Notes: generated from the sequence alone by a model not told the origin. 64,000 bases of DNA from Ohessyouella blattaphilus (GCF_024721265.1 NZ_JAMXOC010000001.1:186001-250000), one strand, 5' to 3'; shown: positions 44,323-54,610, counted from the stretch's first letter. Program-made: numbers and translations.

Positions 44323-46551
44323 TTAAATTCCCTGGGCAGGGTCAAAATCAAATTGTATATATATTTTATTATAACCACGGTTAATTGAAGTATAAGCCTC
44401 AATTTTGTCTTTTGCGTGAATTAATGCTTGATATTCTTCACTTTTTATATAAATTACCCGGCGATAAACGTCTTTAATCTTAGCCACGTACGGAGTGGCC
44501 GGACCGATGATGCCATAAAGGTTCTCTTTATTAAGAAGCTTCGTAAAGTCTTTTAGGTATTTAGCGCCTCTCTCTAAGAGCTCCTCTTCTGGCGAACTAA
44601 GAAGAATCGCTAGCAGGTGCTCCGCTGGCGGATACCCCATCATCTCCCGGAAGGCATACTCCCTTTGGTAAAATTCTTCGTAGTCGTGATTGGCGGCTAG
44701 CTGGATGCTAAAATGCTCAGGGGTGTAGGTTTGAATAATGACCTCCCCCTTTTTCTCGCCTCGGCCGGCTCTTCCTGCCGCCTGGGTGAGTAACTGAAAC
44801 GTCCGCTCGCTGCTGCGATAATCATTTCCGTACAGGGACATGTCTGCTGCCAATATTCCCACCAAAGTAACGTTTGGATAATCGTGACCCTTTACAATCA
44901 TCTGGGTGCCGATTAAGATATCCGCTTCGCCTTCGCCAAAGCTTTTCAAAATTTTTTCAAAAGCTCCTTTTTCTCTTGTGGTATCCCTATCCATTCGCAG
45001 CACCCTAGCTTCTGGGTATTCCTTTTTCAAAAGCTCTTCAATCTGCTGAGTGCCGGCCTTAAAGCCGCCGATGTATTTGGAACCGCACTCCGGGCAAAGG
45101 CTTTGATTCTGAGTCTCATATCCGCAGTAATGACAAACTAAGCGATTGTTCTTATGAGCCGCTAACGACACGTCGCAGTGGGGGCACTTATAGACAAACC
45201 CACACTCCCGGCAGCTCACAAACCCGGCGTAGCCCCGCCGATTAATGAATAGCATGGTCTGTTCTTTTCGCGCTAACCGCTCCCTTATCTGTTCCTGTAA
45301 GTCTTCGCTTAAAATCGAACGATTGCCCTCTTTAAGCTCTGCTTTCATATCCACGATTCGCACCTCCGGTAGGAGGCCTTTCGTCGCCCGGTTCGGGAGC
45401 TTTAAAAGGGTATACTTACCGGTTTCACAAGCGTGATACGCTTCTAGCGACGGTGTGGCTGAGCCCAGTACCAAGGCCGCCCCTTCGGTTTCGGCTATTT
45501 GCCGGGCCACCTCCCGGGCGTGATACCTAGGCATCTGCTCGCTTTTATAGCTGCTTTCGTGCTCTTCATCGATGACGATAAGCCCTAGTTTTTCAAAAGG
45601 GGTAAAAAGCGCAGAACGAGGACCGATCATCACATCTACCTCGCCGTTTTTAACCCGTTCCATCTGATCAAAACGCTCCCCTAGGGAAAGCCTAGAATTG
45701 ATAATCGCCAGTCGCTCACCAAAGCGGCTATAAAAGCGGCGTACCGTCTGATAAGTCAGGGCGATCTCCGGAATCAGCATAATCGCCTGAGAGCCTTCTT
45801 TTACCACTTCTTCAATCATCTCTAAATAGAGTCTAGTCTTGCCGCTGCCGGTAATCCCGTGAATCAAATAACTCTTTTGCTCACCCCTGCGATAATCTTC
45901 TAAAAAAATGTCTAAAGCCTTTTGCTGCTCACTCGTTAAGGCTTCATCGCTCCCCTCTTCGCCGCTCATCTGGGGCAGTCTAAAGACGCGCTTGGTCTCG
46001 ATTTTCACCAGTCCTTGATCGGCTAAGGCTTTTAAAACGCTTGGTGTCACCTGATACGCATCCTTTAACGTCTTAAAACTTAAGCGTTCGTGATCTAACA
46101 GGGCGGCCAGTGCCCGCACCCGGGCCTTTTGGTTTTTATAAAGCAATAAATGCTCAAGCTTTGCCACCGCCTCTTCCCTCGATACGGCCAAACTGGCACT
46201 TTTTTCTTCTTTATTATTTTCCCGCTTTTTGATCGGCATAACGGTTTTTAGCGCCGCCACAAAGGTGCCACCGTAATGCTCTTTCATCCAGGCCGCTAAA
46301 GCCACCATTTTCCCCTCAAGAGCGATATCTTTTTCTAGAATCCCGGCGATATCCTTGATTTTTGTAGGTTCATAATCGGTCTTATCGGTAATATCTACCA
46401 CGTAACCACTGATTTCGTGATTGCCTTTACCGAAAGGGATTTGCACCCGGCTACCAATCTTTACTTTTTCCTGCAAAGCTTCTGGGATTCGGTACTGAAA
46501 AATCCGGTCTAACTTCCCACTCGTAACATCTATAATAATATCTGCAAACAT
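44323..46551 (-). CDS. priA: Primosomal protein N' (PriA helicase)
   Basis: Superfamily 2 3'-5' helicase restarting stalled replication forks. The 742-residue protein has an N-terminal DNA-binding region (FADIIIDVTSGKLDRIFQYRIP), Walker A GITGSGKTRLYLEM, the DEEH box VIDEEHESSYKS, eight cysteines of the two zinc sites (CRECGFVYKCPHC and CHYCGYETQNQSLCPECG) and helicase motif QAAGRAGRG. The ATG at 46551 fits the family start better than the GTG at 46563; GGGG lies six bases upstream. Confidence 0.96.
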   Translation of the reverse strand: MFADIIIDVTSGKLDRIFQYRIPEALQEKVKIGSRVQIPFGKGNHEISGYVVDITDKTDYEPTKIKDIAGILEKDIALEGKMVALAAWMKEHYGGTFVAALKTVMPIKKRENNKEEKSASLAVSREEAVAKLEHLLLYKNQKARVRALAALLDHERLSFKTLKDAYQVTPSVLKALADQGLVKIETKRVFRLPQMSGEEGSDEALTSEQQKALDIFLEDYRRGEQKSYLIHGITGSGKTRLYLEMIEEVVKEGSQAIMLIPEIALTYQTVRRFYSRFGERLAIINSRLSLGERFDQMERVKNGEVDVMIGPRSALFTPFEKLGLIVIDEEHESSYKSEQMPRYHAREVARQIAETEGAALVLGSATPSLEAYHACETGKYTLLKLPNRATKGLLPEVRIVDMKAELKEGNRSILSEDLQEQIRERLARKEQTMLFINRRGYAGFVSCRECGFVYKCPHCDVSLAAHKNNRLVCHYCGYETQNQSLCPECGSKYIGGFKAGTQQIEELLKKEYPEARVLRMDRDTTREKGAFEKILKSFGEGEADILIGTQMIVKGHDYPNVTLVGILAADMSLYGNDYRSSERTFQLLTQAAGRAGRGEKKGEVIIQTYTPEHFSIQLAANHDYEEFYQREYAFREMMGYPPAEHLLAILLSSPEEELLERGAKYLKDFTKLLNKENLYGIIGPATPYVAKIKDVYRRVIYIKSEEYQALIHAKDKIEAYTSINRGYNKIYIQFDFDPAQGI

Positions 46552-46621
46552 CCATTGCCCCACTTTTTTAACATTTTGCGCTTAGTAATTATATCACTAT
46601 TTATAGGTCTTTGCCACTCCC

Positions 46622-46650
46622 TTGAAATCCGAACGAGCAAGTGTTATCTT
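46622..46650 (+). promoter_or_regulatory. pepT promoter
   Basis: TTGAAA (46622-46627), a 17-bp spacer, TATCTT (46645-46650). The predicted start near 46657 leaves a leader of about 24 bases with GGAGG. Confidence 0.7.
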
Positions 46651-46680
46651 ATGAGTATCAACTAACTTGGAGGTATGAAA

Positions 46681-47898
46681 ATGAGTAATTTAGAAAGACT
46701 ACTTCGCTACACGGTGATTCGCACTCCTAGCGATGACGGTGCGGACACGGTTCCTTCTAGCAAGGTCCAATTTGATCTGGCGAAAGTCCTAGAGCAAGAA
46801 ATGAAAGATTTGGGGTTAACCGATGTGGAACTGGATGACAAGTGCTACCTATATGGTAAGCTTCCTGCTACTCCTGGCTATGAGGACCATACCCGTCTCG
46901 GCTTTATCGCCCACATGGATACGGTCTCCGATTACTGCGACCACGAAATTAAGCCGATGGTAACTGAGAACTACGACGGTGGTGACTTGCCTCTTGGGGA
47001 TAGCGGCAATGTACTCAGCGTCAGTATGTTCCCTCATCTAAAGGGTTTAAAAGGTCGAACCCTGGTAACCAGTGACGGTACGACGATTCTCGGCGCAGAT
47101 GATAAGGCGGGTATCGCCGAAATTCTCACGATGGTGGAGCGCCTAATCAATGAGAACATTCCTCACGGTCCTCTTAGCATCGCCTTTACCCCTGATGAAG
47201 AAATCGGTCTAGGCGCCCATAACTTCGACGTGGATAAATTCGGCGCCAAATACGCCTATACTTTAGACGGAGACACGGAAGGAGAAATCCAGTATGAAAA
47301 CTTTAATGCGGCAAAAGCGGTATTTGAAATTACTGGCGTCAGCGTCCATCCAGGCTCGTCTAAAAATACGATGATTAACGCTTCTCTCGTGGGCATGGAA
47401 ATCAACAGCCTCCTTCCTGGCTGCGAGACCCCTAGAGGTACGGAAGATTACGAAGGTTTCTACCATCTCGACGGCTTTACCGGTGACGTGGCGAATGCCA
47501 CCGCTTCGTATATCATTCGCGATCACAACGCCACTGCCTTTGAAGCCCGCAAGAATACACTACGTTTAATCGAAAAAGATTTGAATGAAAAATGGGGTGC
47601 TGGCACCGTTAAGCTTACCATTACAGATCAGTACCGCAATATGGCAGAAATTATCGAAGGTTGCATGCAGTTAATCGAAAATGCCAAGACCGCCGCCGAA
47701 AAAGTGGGCATCGAGCCTCTCGTACGTCCGATTCGCGGCGGCACCGACGGCGCCACCTTAAGCTTTATGGGTCTTCCTTGCCCTAATCTGGGCACCGGCG
47801 GCCACGCCTATCACGGTCCTCTCGAACACATCACCGTGGAAGGTATGGATTTAGCAACCGCAATGGCCTTAGAAATCGTTAAAATCAATACTATCTAA
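46681..47898 (+). CDS. pepT: Peptidase T (tripeptide aminopeptidase)
   Basis: M20-family di-zinc aminopeptidase removing the N-terminal residue of tripeptides. The 405-residue protein has the zinc ligands in FIAHMDTVSDY, ILGADDKAGIAE, TPDEEIGLGAHNFD and the C-terminal GTGGHAYHGPLEH. The ATG at 46681 follows GGAGG by seven bases; the ATG six bases earlier is too close. It is a single-gene unit with its own promoter and a strong terminator. It fits a peptide- and amino-acid-using lifestyle. Confidence 0.97.
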   Translation: MSNLERLLRYTVIRTPSDDGADTVPSSKVQFDLAKVLEQEMKDLGLTDVELDDKCYLYGKLPATPGYEDHTRLGFIAHMDTVSDYCDHEIKPMVTENYDGGDLPLGDSGNVLSVSMFPHLKGLKGRTLVTSDGTTILGADDKAGIAEILTMVERLINENIPHGPLSIAFTPDEEIGLGAHNFDVDKFGAKYAYTLDGDTEGEIQYENFNAAKAVFEITGVSVHPGSSKNTMINASLVGMEINSLLPGCETPRGTEDYEGFYHLDGFTGDVANATASYIIRDHNATAFEARKNTLRLIEKDLNEKWGAGTVKLTITDQYRNMAEIIEGCMQLIENAKTAAEKVGIEPLVRPIRGGTDGATLSFMGLPCPNLGTGGHAYHGPLEHITVEGMDLATAMALEIVKINTI

Positions 47899-47905
47899 AC
47901 AAATG

Positions 47906-47942
47906 GGGAGGTCGTTTTTTTCAAAAAACGACCTCCCTTTTT
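47906..47942 (+). terminator. pepT terminator
   Basis: A perfect 15-bp stem (47906-47920 with 47923-47937; GGGAGGTCG core) followed by five T residues that run into the stop codon of the convergent YitT-type gene. Confidence 0.9.
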
Positions 47943-48819
47943 ACAACTGAAGATCTTTTAGTTCTTCTTTAAACCCTTCACCAACCACTTCGTTTGATTC
48001 TACAATAATGGTAAAGGCTTTGGGATCAATCTCATGAACCATCTTTTTTATCACATACATCTGCTTGTTGTTACAAGCACACATTACTACGTCTTTCTTT
48101 TCTTTGGAAAAACTTCCGTGTCCGTGGATAATTGTCGAGCCGCGTCCAGAATACGCGTCGATTTTCTCAGCGATCTCTTCGCCGTTTTCCGTAACGATTA
48201 ACGTCATCTTACCTTCGTCTGCTCCGTAGAGAATCTTATCCATTACCGCTGCCAACAGGTAGGTAACCAGGATTCCGTAGATTAAAGCATCTACATCCTT
48301 AAAGACCACCACAAACCCGATAACAATTGTGACCACATCTAAGAAAAAAGTAATTACCCCTAAGGTAACGTGAGGCTTTATCTGCTTAATTGACACCGAA
48401 ATAAAGTCTTGACCGCCAGTAGATGATCCTCGCATAAAGATCATGGCGTAGCCGATGCCACAAAGCACACCCATACACAGGGCCGCTAATAACCGGTTCC
48501 CGTCATACACCGGGAAAAGGGGAGCTACGTAGTCAATCATTATCGAAGAAATAACCATACTTTTAACAGATTTGAAAAAGAAATTCTTCCCCAAGAATTT
48601 GTAACACAAAATCGCCACTGGGATATTAAGTAGCAAGGTTCCGATACCAATCGGTAGCCCAAATAAATGATATAGCACAATTGCAATACCAGAAAATCCC
48701 GCTACTGGGAACGCGGCATTAAGGGCAAAGTTATGTAAGCCGATACCAATAAGAAAACCGGCCACTAAGTCAAATAGCAAATCCAGCCCCAACTCTTTTA
48801 AATTGTATTTTTTGTTCAT
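47941..48819 (-). CDS. YitT-family membrane protein (DUF161/DUF2179)
   Basis: A 292-residue protein of the YitT family. The N-terminal half holds five to six membrane helices with GIGLHNFALNAAFPVAGFSGIAIVLYHLFGLPIG and the conserved RGSSTGGQDFIS. The C-terminal soluble DUF2179 domain (about 205-285) has GRGSTIIHGHGSFS and VVMCACNNKQMYVIKKMVHEIDPKAF. Function unknown; members are proposed to be transporters or their sensors. It stands alone on the minus strand. Confidence 0.9.
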   Translation of the reverse strand: MNKKYNLKELGLDLLFDLVAGFLIGIGLHNFALNAAFPVAGFSGIAIVLYHLFGLPIGIGTLLLNIPVAILCYKFLGKNFFFKSVKSMVISSIMIDYVAPLFPVYDGNRLLAALCMGVLCGIGYAMIFMRGSSTGGQDFISVSIKQIKPHVTLGVITFFLDVVTIVIGFVVVFKDVDALIYGILVTYLLAAVMDKILYGADEGKMTLIVTENGEEIAEKIDAYSGRGSTIIHGHGSFSKEKKDVVMCACNNKQMYVIKKMVHEIDPKAFTIIVESNEVVGEGFKEELKDLQL

Positions 48820-48848
48820 ATAAAACCTCCTCTTCTGACCTTGCTATT

Positions 48849-49952
48849 CTAACCTATATCGTTCCCTTTTTCTAGTCCCAATGTTAATTGCTCTGGTTCG
48901 CTGGCATCTACAAGTTTTGAGGTACGAATTCCTAAGAGACGTACCGGTTCTTTATCCCAGATCCTTTCAAAGAGTTCTGCCGCTACCTGGTAGATTTCGC
49001 CGGCCTCACTGGTATGGCTTTCAAGCTGGCGCTGATGGGACACATTGGTGAAATCGTGGTATCTGATTTCCACGCTGATATTACCAGCCTTTTGCCCCTT
49101 CTTCTGTAAGCGCGTTGCCACTTTTGCCGCAAGTTTCGCAAGAATTCCTTGGATCTCGTCTAAGGTTACCGCATCCGCCGAAAGGGTGGTGGAATTCCCC
49201 ACATTCTTTGCCTCCCGGCGCTCTCTCTTTACTTTACTCTCGTCATAGCCGTTGGCATACTCCCACATCTTGCGACCGTGCTTCTTTAAATGCAGTTCTA
49301 AAATACCGATATCCGTCTTGGCCAAGTCACCGATGGTATTGATTTCTAAATTTTTCAAGATCTTTACACTGGATTGTCCTACCATATATAGCTCCTCCAC
49401 CGGTAAAGGCCACATCTTCTCCTCTATTTCTTCAGGGAAAAGGGTGTGGGTGCGGTCGGGCTTCGTAAAATCCGACGCCATCTTCGCCAAAATCTTCCTG
49501 GTGGAAATGCCTACATTAACGGTAAAGCCAAAACGCTCTTTCACTTCCCGGCGAATCATCTGGGCCGCGGCTTCGGGGGATTCATAATCGCTAAGTACGG
49601 CCGTCATATCTAGGTAACACTCATCCACGCTCATTTGCTGAATCAGCGGACTAATCGTCTCTAAGTATGCCATCAGCTCCCTACTATAGCGAGAATAGAC
49701 ACCGTGTTCCGGCTTTACCATCAATAGTTTTGGACACTTACGAAAGGCATTCGCAACAGGTTCCCCTGTGCGAATGCCATATTTCTTTGCTGGTGTCGAC
49801 TTGGCTAGTACCACTCCGTGGCGAGACTTTTGGTCACCGCCAACGATGGAGGGCACTTCCCGCAAATCGATAGTGCTACCTTTTTTCAATTCTTCCACGG
49901 CGCTCCAGCTAAGGAACGCGCTATTTACATCAATGTGAAAGATAACTGACAC
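48849..49952 (-). CDS. dinB: Y-family DNA polymerase IV
   Basis: Translesion polymerase lacking proofreading. The 367-residue protein has the metal-binding FHIDVNSAFLSWSAVE, the catalytic MSVDECYLDMT, the finger/palm SRHGVVLAKSTPAKKYGIRTG and the helix-hairpin-helix region VEELYMVGQSSVKILKNL. I chose a GTG start at 49952, just one base after the clpB stop and eight bases after GAGG; the longer frame would lie inside clpB. Usually SOS-controlled, but no LexA box was seen here, and the gene is read on from clpB. Confidence 0.93.
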   Translation of the reverse strand: MSVIFHIDVNSAFLSWSAVEELKKGSTIDLREVPSIVGGDQKSRHGVVLAKSTPAKKYGIRTGEPVANAFRKCPKLLMVKPEHGVYSRYSRELMAYLETISPLIQQMSVDECYLDMTAVLSDYESPEAAAQMIRREVKERFGFTVNVGISTRKILAKMASDFTKPDRTHTLFPEEIEEKMWPLPVEELYMVGQSSVKILKNLEINTIGDLAKTDIGILELHLKKHGRKMWEYANGYDESKVKRERREAKNVGNSTTLSADAVTLDEIQGILAKLAAKVATRLQKKGQKAGNISVEIRYHDFTNVSHQRQLESHTSEAGEIYQVAAELFERIWDKEPVRLLGIRTSKLVDASEPEQLTLGLEKGNDIG

Positions 49953-49953
49953 T

Positions 49954-52536
49954 TTACTTACCTCTTGCCACAAGCTTTCCGTCTGCTACGTCTATCTCAA
50001 TAATCGAGTTAGCGCTAATGTCTCCTTGTAGCATTAACTTCGCTGCCAAGGTCTCTACATGCTTCTGTAAGAAGCGCTTCAGTGGTCTTGCTCCGTACAA
50101 AGGATCATACCCACCCTCAACCACAAATTCCTTCGCCGCTGGTGTTAGCACAATCTCTACTTCGCGGTCGGCTAAGCGCTTATTTACATCGGCTACTAGT
50201 AAATCAATGATGTCATAAATATTACCTTTCGTCAACGGCTTAAAGCTGATAATTTCGTCTAAGCGATTTAAAAACTCTGGGCGGAAATGAGCCTTTAGGG
50301 CATCCATAACCCTTTCACTAGCCTCTTCCTTAATATGTCCTTCTTCATCAATCCCCTCTAAAAGATAGGAGGAACCAATATTTGAGGTCATAATCAAAAT
50401 CGTGTTTTTAAAATCTACTGTCCGGCCTTGAGAATCGGTAATACGACCGTCATCAAGAACTTGTAAAAGTACGTTAAACACATCGGGATGGGCTTTTTCA
50501 ATTTCATCAAAAAGTACCACGGAGTATGGTTTACGACGTACGGCTTCCGTTAACTGGCCACCTTCATCATAACCTACGTATCCCGGAGGCGCTCCAATCA
50601 AACGGGAAACGGAATGCTTTTCCATATACTCACTCATATCGATACGCACCATGTTGCTTTCGTCATCAAAGAGACTTTCTGCTAACGCCTTCGCAAGCTC
50701 CGTCTTACCAACACCGGTAGGACCTAAGAAGAGGAAGGAACCAATCGGTTTGCTAGGGTCTTTAATCCCTGCCTTCGACCGAATAATCGCTTCTGTCACC
50801 AGGTCAACCCCTTCTTCTTGTCCGATTACCCGTTTGTGTAACTCATCTGCAAGATGTAAGGTCTTATTGCGTTCGCTTTCATTTAGTTTCGAAACAGGGA
50901 TACCCGTCCAGCGCGACACAATCTTCGCGATTTCTTCATCGCTTACACTTTCATGAACAAGGGTATTGTCTTCTTCCTTAACTAGCTCTTCTTGAACCTC
51001 TAACTCTTTTTGTAGCTGTGGCAATTTGCCGTATTGGAGCTCTGCTGCCCGATTAAGATCATAGGACTGCTGAGCCTTCTCAATCTCTTTATTCACCCCT
51101 TCGATTTCTTCCCGGAGTTTCTGAACCTTTTCTACACCTACTTTTTCGTTATCCCACTGGGCCTTTTTGCCCGCAAACTCTTCTTTGTGGACACTGAGTT
51201 CTTCCTGTAGATGAGTCAAACGGTCCTTACTTAAGCGATCGTCCTCTTTCTTAAGCGCTGCCTCTTCAATCTCTAGCTGCATAATCTTTCGCTGAAGCTC
51301 ATCTAACTCGGCCGGCATCGAGTCAAGCTCAGTCTTAATCAGGGCACAAGCCTCATCCACCAGGTCGATGGCTTTATCCGGTAGAAAACGATCCGAGATA
51401 TAACGATCTGATAACGTCGCCGCCGCGACCAAGGCACCATCGGTAATCTTTACCCCGTGGAACACTTCATACCGTTCTTTTAATCCCCTAAGGATAGAAA
51501 TGGCATCCTCAACCGTTGGTTCTGTAACCATAACCGGTTGAAAACGACGCTCTAAGGCAGCATCCTTTTCGATATACTGACGGTACTCATCTAGGGTGGT
51601 GGCGCCGATACAGTGAAGTTCACCTCTTGCTAGCATTGGCTTTAACATATTGCCAGCATCCATGGCCCCATCTGACTTACCGGCACCTACTATCGTATGA
51701 AGCTCATCGATAAACAAGATAATACGCCCGTCAGAGCCTCTTACTTCTTCAAGAACAGCCTTCAACCGCTCTTCAAATTCGCCCCGGTACTTAGCACCGG
51801 CTACTAGAGCTCCCATATCCAAAGAGAAAATCGTCTTTTCTTTTAGACCTTCCGGAACGTCCCCGCGAACAATTCGCTGGGCAAGCCCTTCTACAACTGC
51901 CGTCTTACCAACACCAGGTTCACCGATAAGAACGGGATTGTTCTTCGTCTTTCTCGATAAGATACGCACCACGTTACGAATCTCAGCGTCACGGCCGATT
52001 ACCGGATCAAGCTTCTGATCTCTCGCCCGCTCTACAAGATCGATTCCGTATTTCGTCAAGGTATCGTAGGTATCCTCAGGATGATCAGAAGTTACTTTCT
52101 GGTTGCCTCTGACACTGGATAAGGCCTTTAAAAAATCATCTCTTTTAATACCCATTTCCCGGAAAATAGTCTTCACTTCTTTGCCTGCATACTTCATCAG
52201 CGCCAAGAAAAGATGCTCCACGGAAACGTACTCATCTCCCATGGCTTTCGCCTCATCCTCAGCATGAATCAGGACCTTATTTAAGTCACTGCCAATATAA
52301 GGGTTACCTCCACTAACTTTCACCCGCTTTGCTAGCGCTTCCGCTACGCGAGTCATTAGGACATTTTTATCGATGCCCATCTTCGTGAGCAGCTTCATAA
52401 TTAAGCTGTTTTCCTGATTTAGGAGCGCGTAAAGCAAATGCTCCTGTTCAATTTCTTGATTTCCATATTCCAAAGCAATCCGTTCCAAATCCTGCACGGC
52501 AGCCATGGAATTCTGCGTAAATTTATTAATATTCAT
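49954..52536 (-). CDS. clpB: ClpB disaggregase
   Basis: Hexameric AAA+ chaperone that pulls apart protein aggregates with DnaK. The 860-residue protein has an N domain ([20 protein letters not shown]), AAA1 with [17 protein letters not shown], a coiled-coil middle domain (about 405-525, [20 protein letters not shown]) and AAA2 with [16 protein letters not shown]. The ATG at 52536 fits the family start, with AGGAGG 11 bases upstream. A CIRCE operator overlaps the promoter, so HrcA repression is expected. It is directly coupled to dinB downstream. Confidence 0.96.
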   Translation of the reverse strand: MNINKFTQNSMAAVQDLERIALEYGNQEIEQEHLLYALLNQENSLIMKLLTKMGIDKNVLMTRVAEALAKRVKVSGGNPYIGSDLNKVLIHAEDEAKAMGDEYVSVEHLFLALMKYAGKEVKTIFREMGIKRDDFLKALSSVRGNQKVTSDHPEDTYDTLTKYGIDLVERARDQKLDPVIGRDAEIRNVVRILSRKTKNNPVLIGEPGVGKTAVVEGLAQRIVRGDVPEGLKEKTIFSLDMGALVAGAKYRGEFEERLKAVLEEVRGSDGRIILFIDELHTIVGAGKSDGAMDAGNMLKPMLARGELHCIGATTLDEYRQYIEKDAALERRFQPVMVTEPTVEDAISILRGLKERYEVFHGVKITDGALVAAATLSDRYISDRFLPDKAIDLVDEACALIKTELDSMPAELDELQRKIMQLEIEEAALKKEDDRLSKDRLTHLQEELSVHKEEFAGKKAQWDNEKVGVEKVQKLREEIEGVNKEIEKAQQSYDLNRAAELQYGKLPQLQKELEVQEELVKEEDNTLVHESVSDEEIAKIVSRWTGIPVSKLNESERNKTLHLADELHKRVIGQEEGVDLVTEAIIRSKAGIKDPSKPIGSFLFLGPTGVGKTELAKALAESLFDDESNMVRIDMSEYMEKHSVSRLIGAPPGYVGYDEGGQLTEAVRRKPYSVVLFDEIEKAHPDVFNVLLQVLDDGRITDSQGRTVDFKNTILIMTSNIGSSYLLEGIDEEGHIKEEASERVMDALKAHFRPEFLNRLDEIISFKPLTKGNIYDIIDLLVADVNKRLADREVEIVLTPAAKEFVVEGGYDPLYGARPLKRFLQKHVETLAAKLMLQGDISANSIIEIDVADGKLVARGK

Positions 52537-52582
52537 AAATGTATAGTCCTCCTCTGTTATAGTCTTTATATAACACAAGTAT

Positions 52583-52610
52583 AGTATAACACAAAAATTA
52601 GCACTTTCAA
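52583..52610 (-). promoter_or_regulatory. clpB promoter
   Basis: On the minus strand: TTGAAA (52605-52610), a 16-bp spacer, TATACT (52583-52588). The -35 lies inside the CIRCE element. Confidence 0.7.
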
Positions 52611-52624
52611 GTCGAGAGTGCTAA
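52598..52624 (-). promoter_or_regulatory. CIRCE operator (HrcA site) of clpB
   Basis: TTAGCACTT-N9-GAGTGCTAA on the plus strand, one base from the CIRCE consensus TTAGCACTC-N9-GAGTGCTAA. It overlaps the clpB -35. On the minus strand the hairpin is followed by TTTTTG, so it may also end transcription from the C39-type gene upstream. Confidence 0.92.
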
Positions 52625-52651
52625 TTTTTGATCATCTTTATATTTTTTTTA

Positions 52652-53515
52652 CTATTTGGAATAGGACCAACAGGCGCTAATCTCAGGCATAATATCCGCG
52701 TACTTCCAATTGCTGTGAGAATTGGATTTTCTAAAAGGATCGTGAACGGTCACATATCCCTCTTCATAGCTGGTTAAGACGATAAAATGTCCCACGTCTG
52801 TAAATGTACCCTTTTGCATACTGCAGATAATCGGTGCTCCGCTTTGAAGGGTGTTCTTAATATACTCCTCGTCACCTGGGTAGGCTTCACTTACCTGAAC
52901 GCCCCAGTTTCTAGCGCCGTCGGACATCAGTTGCCAAAGGCTACCGGAGTCCTCGGTAATAAAGCCCTGCTGGGTCGAATACGCCGCCACCTTATCAGGG
53001 GTTATCGCAGGATCTCCTGTGACGCCAATCAGCACCATCGACAGACACGTAGGACCGCACCCGGTAATTCCCATGGGCGAAGGGCCGTACATCGTATATC
53101 CCCAGCGTTCATCCCACTGGAAAAGGGTAGGAATATTGCCAGCCACAAAGTCTGCCCCAATGTCCTCAGCAGGGGCGTCATCCTTTTTCTCACCGTAATT
53201 GGCAACGTAATCCACCGTCTCTGGGTTCCGGTCTAGAAGTTCAATTATCTCAGCTGGGTATCCCTGCTTTGTGGCCTCAGCTCGTACTTCTTCAATTTCT
53301 TCACTAAGGCTAGGATCTTGCTTTTTCGTTTTTTCCTTTTCCTTACTTTGATCATTCTCCGCCGTCGCTTTGGTCTTTGGCTCAGTCTCTTTGTCGTCTT
53401 TCGCTGTGGCGATACAGATAATGATAAAAGCGGCTACTAGCACCAGTACAGCGATAATCGCTCTATTTATTAAAACTTTTTGTCTTCTTAATTGGGTATT
53501 TTTTCTTCTGCTCAT
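52652..53515 (-). CDS. Membrane-anchored C39-like cysteine peptidase
   Basis: A 287-residue protein with an N-terminal membrane anchor (AIIAVLVLVAAFIIICIATA, about 19-38), a charged Lys/Glu linker (about 40-80) and a C39-type papain-fold domain. The likely catalytic Cys is C153 in MGITGCGPTCLSM; the His is in DVGHFIVLTSY and the Asp in VTVHDPFRKSNS. It probably acts outside the membrane; substrate unknown. Its own TTGATT/TATAAT promoter lies upstream and GAGGAG precedes the ATG. The only hairpin after its stop is the clpB CIRCE. Confidence 0.85.
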   Translation of the reverse strand: MSRRKNTQLRRQKVLINRAIIAVLVLVAAFIIICIATAKDDKETEPKTKATAENDQSKEKEKTKKQDPSLSEEIEEVRAEATKQGYPAEIIELLDRNPETVDYVANYGEKKDDAPAEDIGADFVAGNIPTLFQWDERWGYTMYGPSPMGITGCGPTCLSMVLIGVTGDPAITPDKVAAYSTQQGFITEDSGSLWQLMSDGARNWGVQVSEAYPGDEEYIKNTLQSGAPIICSMQKGTFTDVGHFIVLTSYEEGYVTVHDPFRKSNSHSNWKYADIMPEISACWSYSK

Positions 53516-53547
53516 AAAACGTGTTACTCCTCTTCTAGCTATCCTGC

Positions 53548-53576
53548 ATTATACCCCAAACTTCTACAAGAATCAA
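53548..53576 (-). promoter_or_regulatory. Promoter of the C39-type peptidase gene
   Basis: On the minus strand: TTGATT (53571-53576), a 17-bp spacer, TATAAT (53548-53553), about 33 bases before the ATG. Confidence 0.75.
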
Positions 53577-53596
53577 ATCACTCCGCTCCGGAAACG

Positions 53597-53605
53597 TGGT
53601 ATAAT
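53597..53605 (+). promoter_or_regulatory. Extended -10 promoter of the hydroxyacid dehydrogenase gene
   Basis: TGGTATAAT: an extended -10 (TGn plus consensus TATAAT at 53600-53605) with no good -35. Predicted start near 53612, then AGGAGG and the ATG at 53633. Confidence 0.65.
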
Positions 53606-53632
53606 GGAACAATACTTAGGAGGTAATGACTT

Positions 53633-54568
53633 ATGAATATAGTATTTTTAGATGCAAAAACCATCGGCGATGATATTGATTTAAGCTCATTCGACGAGCT
53701 CGGAAAGGTTACGAAATACGATTTTTCGACGGCTGCCGAGGCTAGAGAGCGCTCCGTAGACGCCGATATCCTGGTGATTAACAAGGCCCCCGTAAACGCT
53801 TACACGACGGAAAAAGCAGACCGCTTAAAGCTGGTGTGCGTAACGGCTACCGGGACAAACAACCTAGATAAGGACTATCTAAAGGAGCGAGGCATCCAGT
53901 GGCGAAACGTGGCCGGCTATTCAACTGACTCAGTCACTCAGCATACCTTTGCCATGCTTCTCTATCTCTATGAAAAACTCAGCTACTACGACCACTACGT
54001 AAAGTCCGGGGGCTACGTAAGCGACGTGATTTTTTCTCATTTTAGCGAAACCTTTAGAGAGCTTAAGGGAAAGACCTTTGGCATTATCGGCCTGGGAAAT
54101 ATCGGGCGCAGCGTTTATCACGTAGCTAAGGCCTTTGGCCTAAATACCATCTACGCTTCCCCTAGTGGCGCACCCCCTCAGGAAGGGTATACCCAGGTAA
54201 GCCTTGATACCCTTTTAAAAGAAGCGGATATCGTCTCCATTCACGCGCCGCTAACGCCGGCTACGGAGAACTTAATCAACCGGGAACGTCTGGCCCAAAT
54301 GAAGGAGACCGCTATTCTCCTCAATCTCGCCAGAGGGCAAATTGTGGACGAAGACGCTTTAGCCGGAGCCCTTGAAAATGGCGTAATCGCCGCCGCTGGT
54401 CTCGATGTGCTGCGGACAGAACCCATGAGTGAAAAGAATCCTCTGCTAAAGATAAAGGATAGCCGCAAGCTCCTTATTACCCCCCATATCGGCTGGGCAA
54501 GCGTGGAAGCCCGAACTAGGCTGATGGCGACCATCCATGGACAGATCAAAGAATTTTTAGAAGTATAA
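53633..54568 (+). CDS. D-2-hydroxyacid dehydrogenase (hydroxypyruvate/glycerate dehydrogenase type)
   Basis: An NAD(P)-dependent dehydrogenase of 311 residues. It has the Rossmann motif GIIGLGNIGRSV, catalytic Arg in LNLARGQIVDE, Glu in LRTEPMSEKNPL and His in LLITPHIGWASVEAR. The C-terminal pattern resembles glycerate/hydroxypyruvate reductases, but substrate is not certain. AGGAGG is well placed before the ATG. It is a single-gene unit closed by a strong terminator and is only distantly similar to the dehydrogenase at 11194-12144. Confidence 0.9.
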   Translation: MNIVFLDAKTIGDDIDLSSFDELGKVTKYDFSTAAEARERSVDADILVINKAPVNAYTTEKADRLKLVCVTATGTNNLDKDYLKERGIQWRNVAGYSTDSVTQHTFAMLLYLYEKLSYYDHYVKSGGYVSDVIFSHFSETFRELKGKTFGIIGLGNIGRSVYHVAKAFGLNTIYASPSGAPPQEGYTQVSLDTLLKEADIVSIHAPLTPATENLINRERLAQMKETAILLNLARGQIVDEDALAGALENGVIAAAGLDVLRTEPMSEKNPLLKIKDSRKLLITPHIGWASVEARTRLMATIHGQIKEFLEV

Positions 54569-54570
54569 GA

Positions 54571-54610
54571 AAAAGAACCGGGACGATTGCTCAAATGTCC
54601 CGGTTCTTTT
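54571..54610. terminator. Bidirectional terminator
   Basis: AAAAGAACCGGGAC (54571-54584) pairs perfectly with GTCCCGGTTCTTTT (54597-54610). T-runs on both strands serve the dehydrogenase and the convergent small gene. Confidence 0.92.

Noticed and set aside
48849-49952. SOS (LexA) box for dinB
   Set aside because: dinB begins one base after clpB with no promoter space, and no clostridial LexA palindrome was found there.
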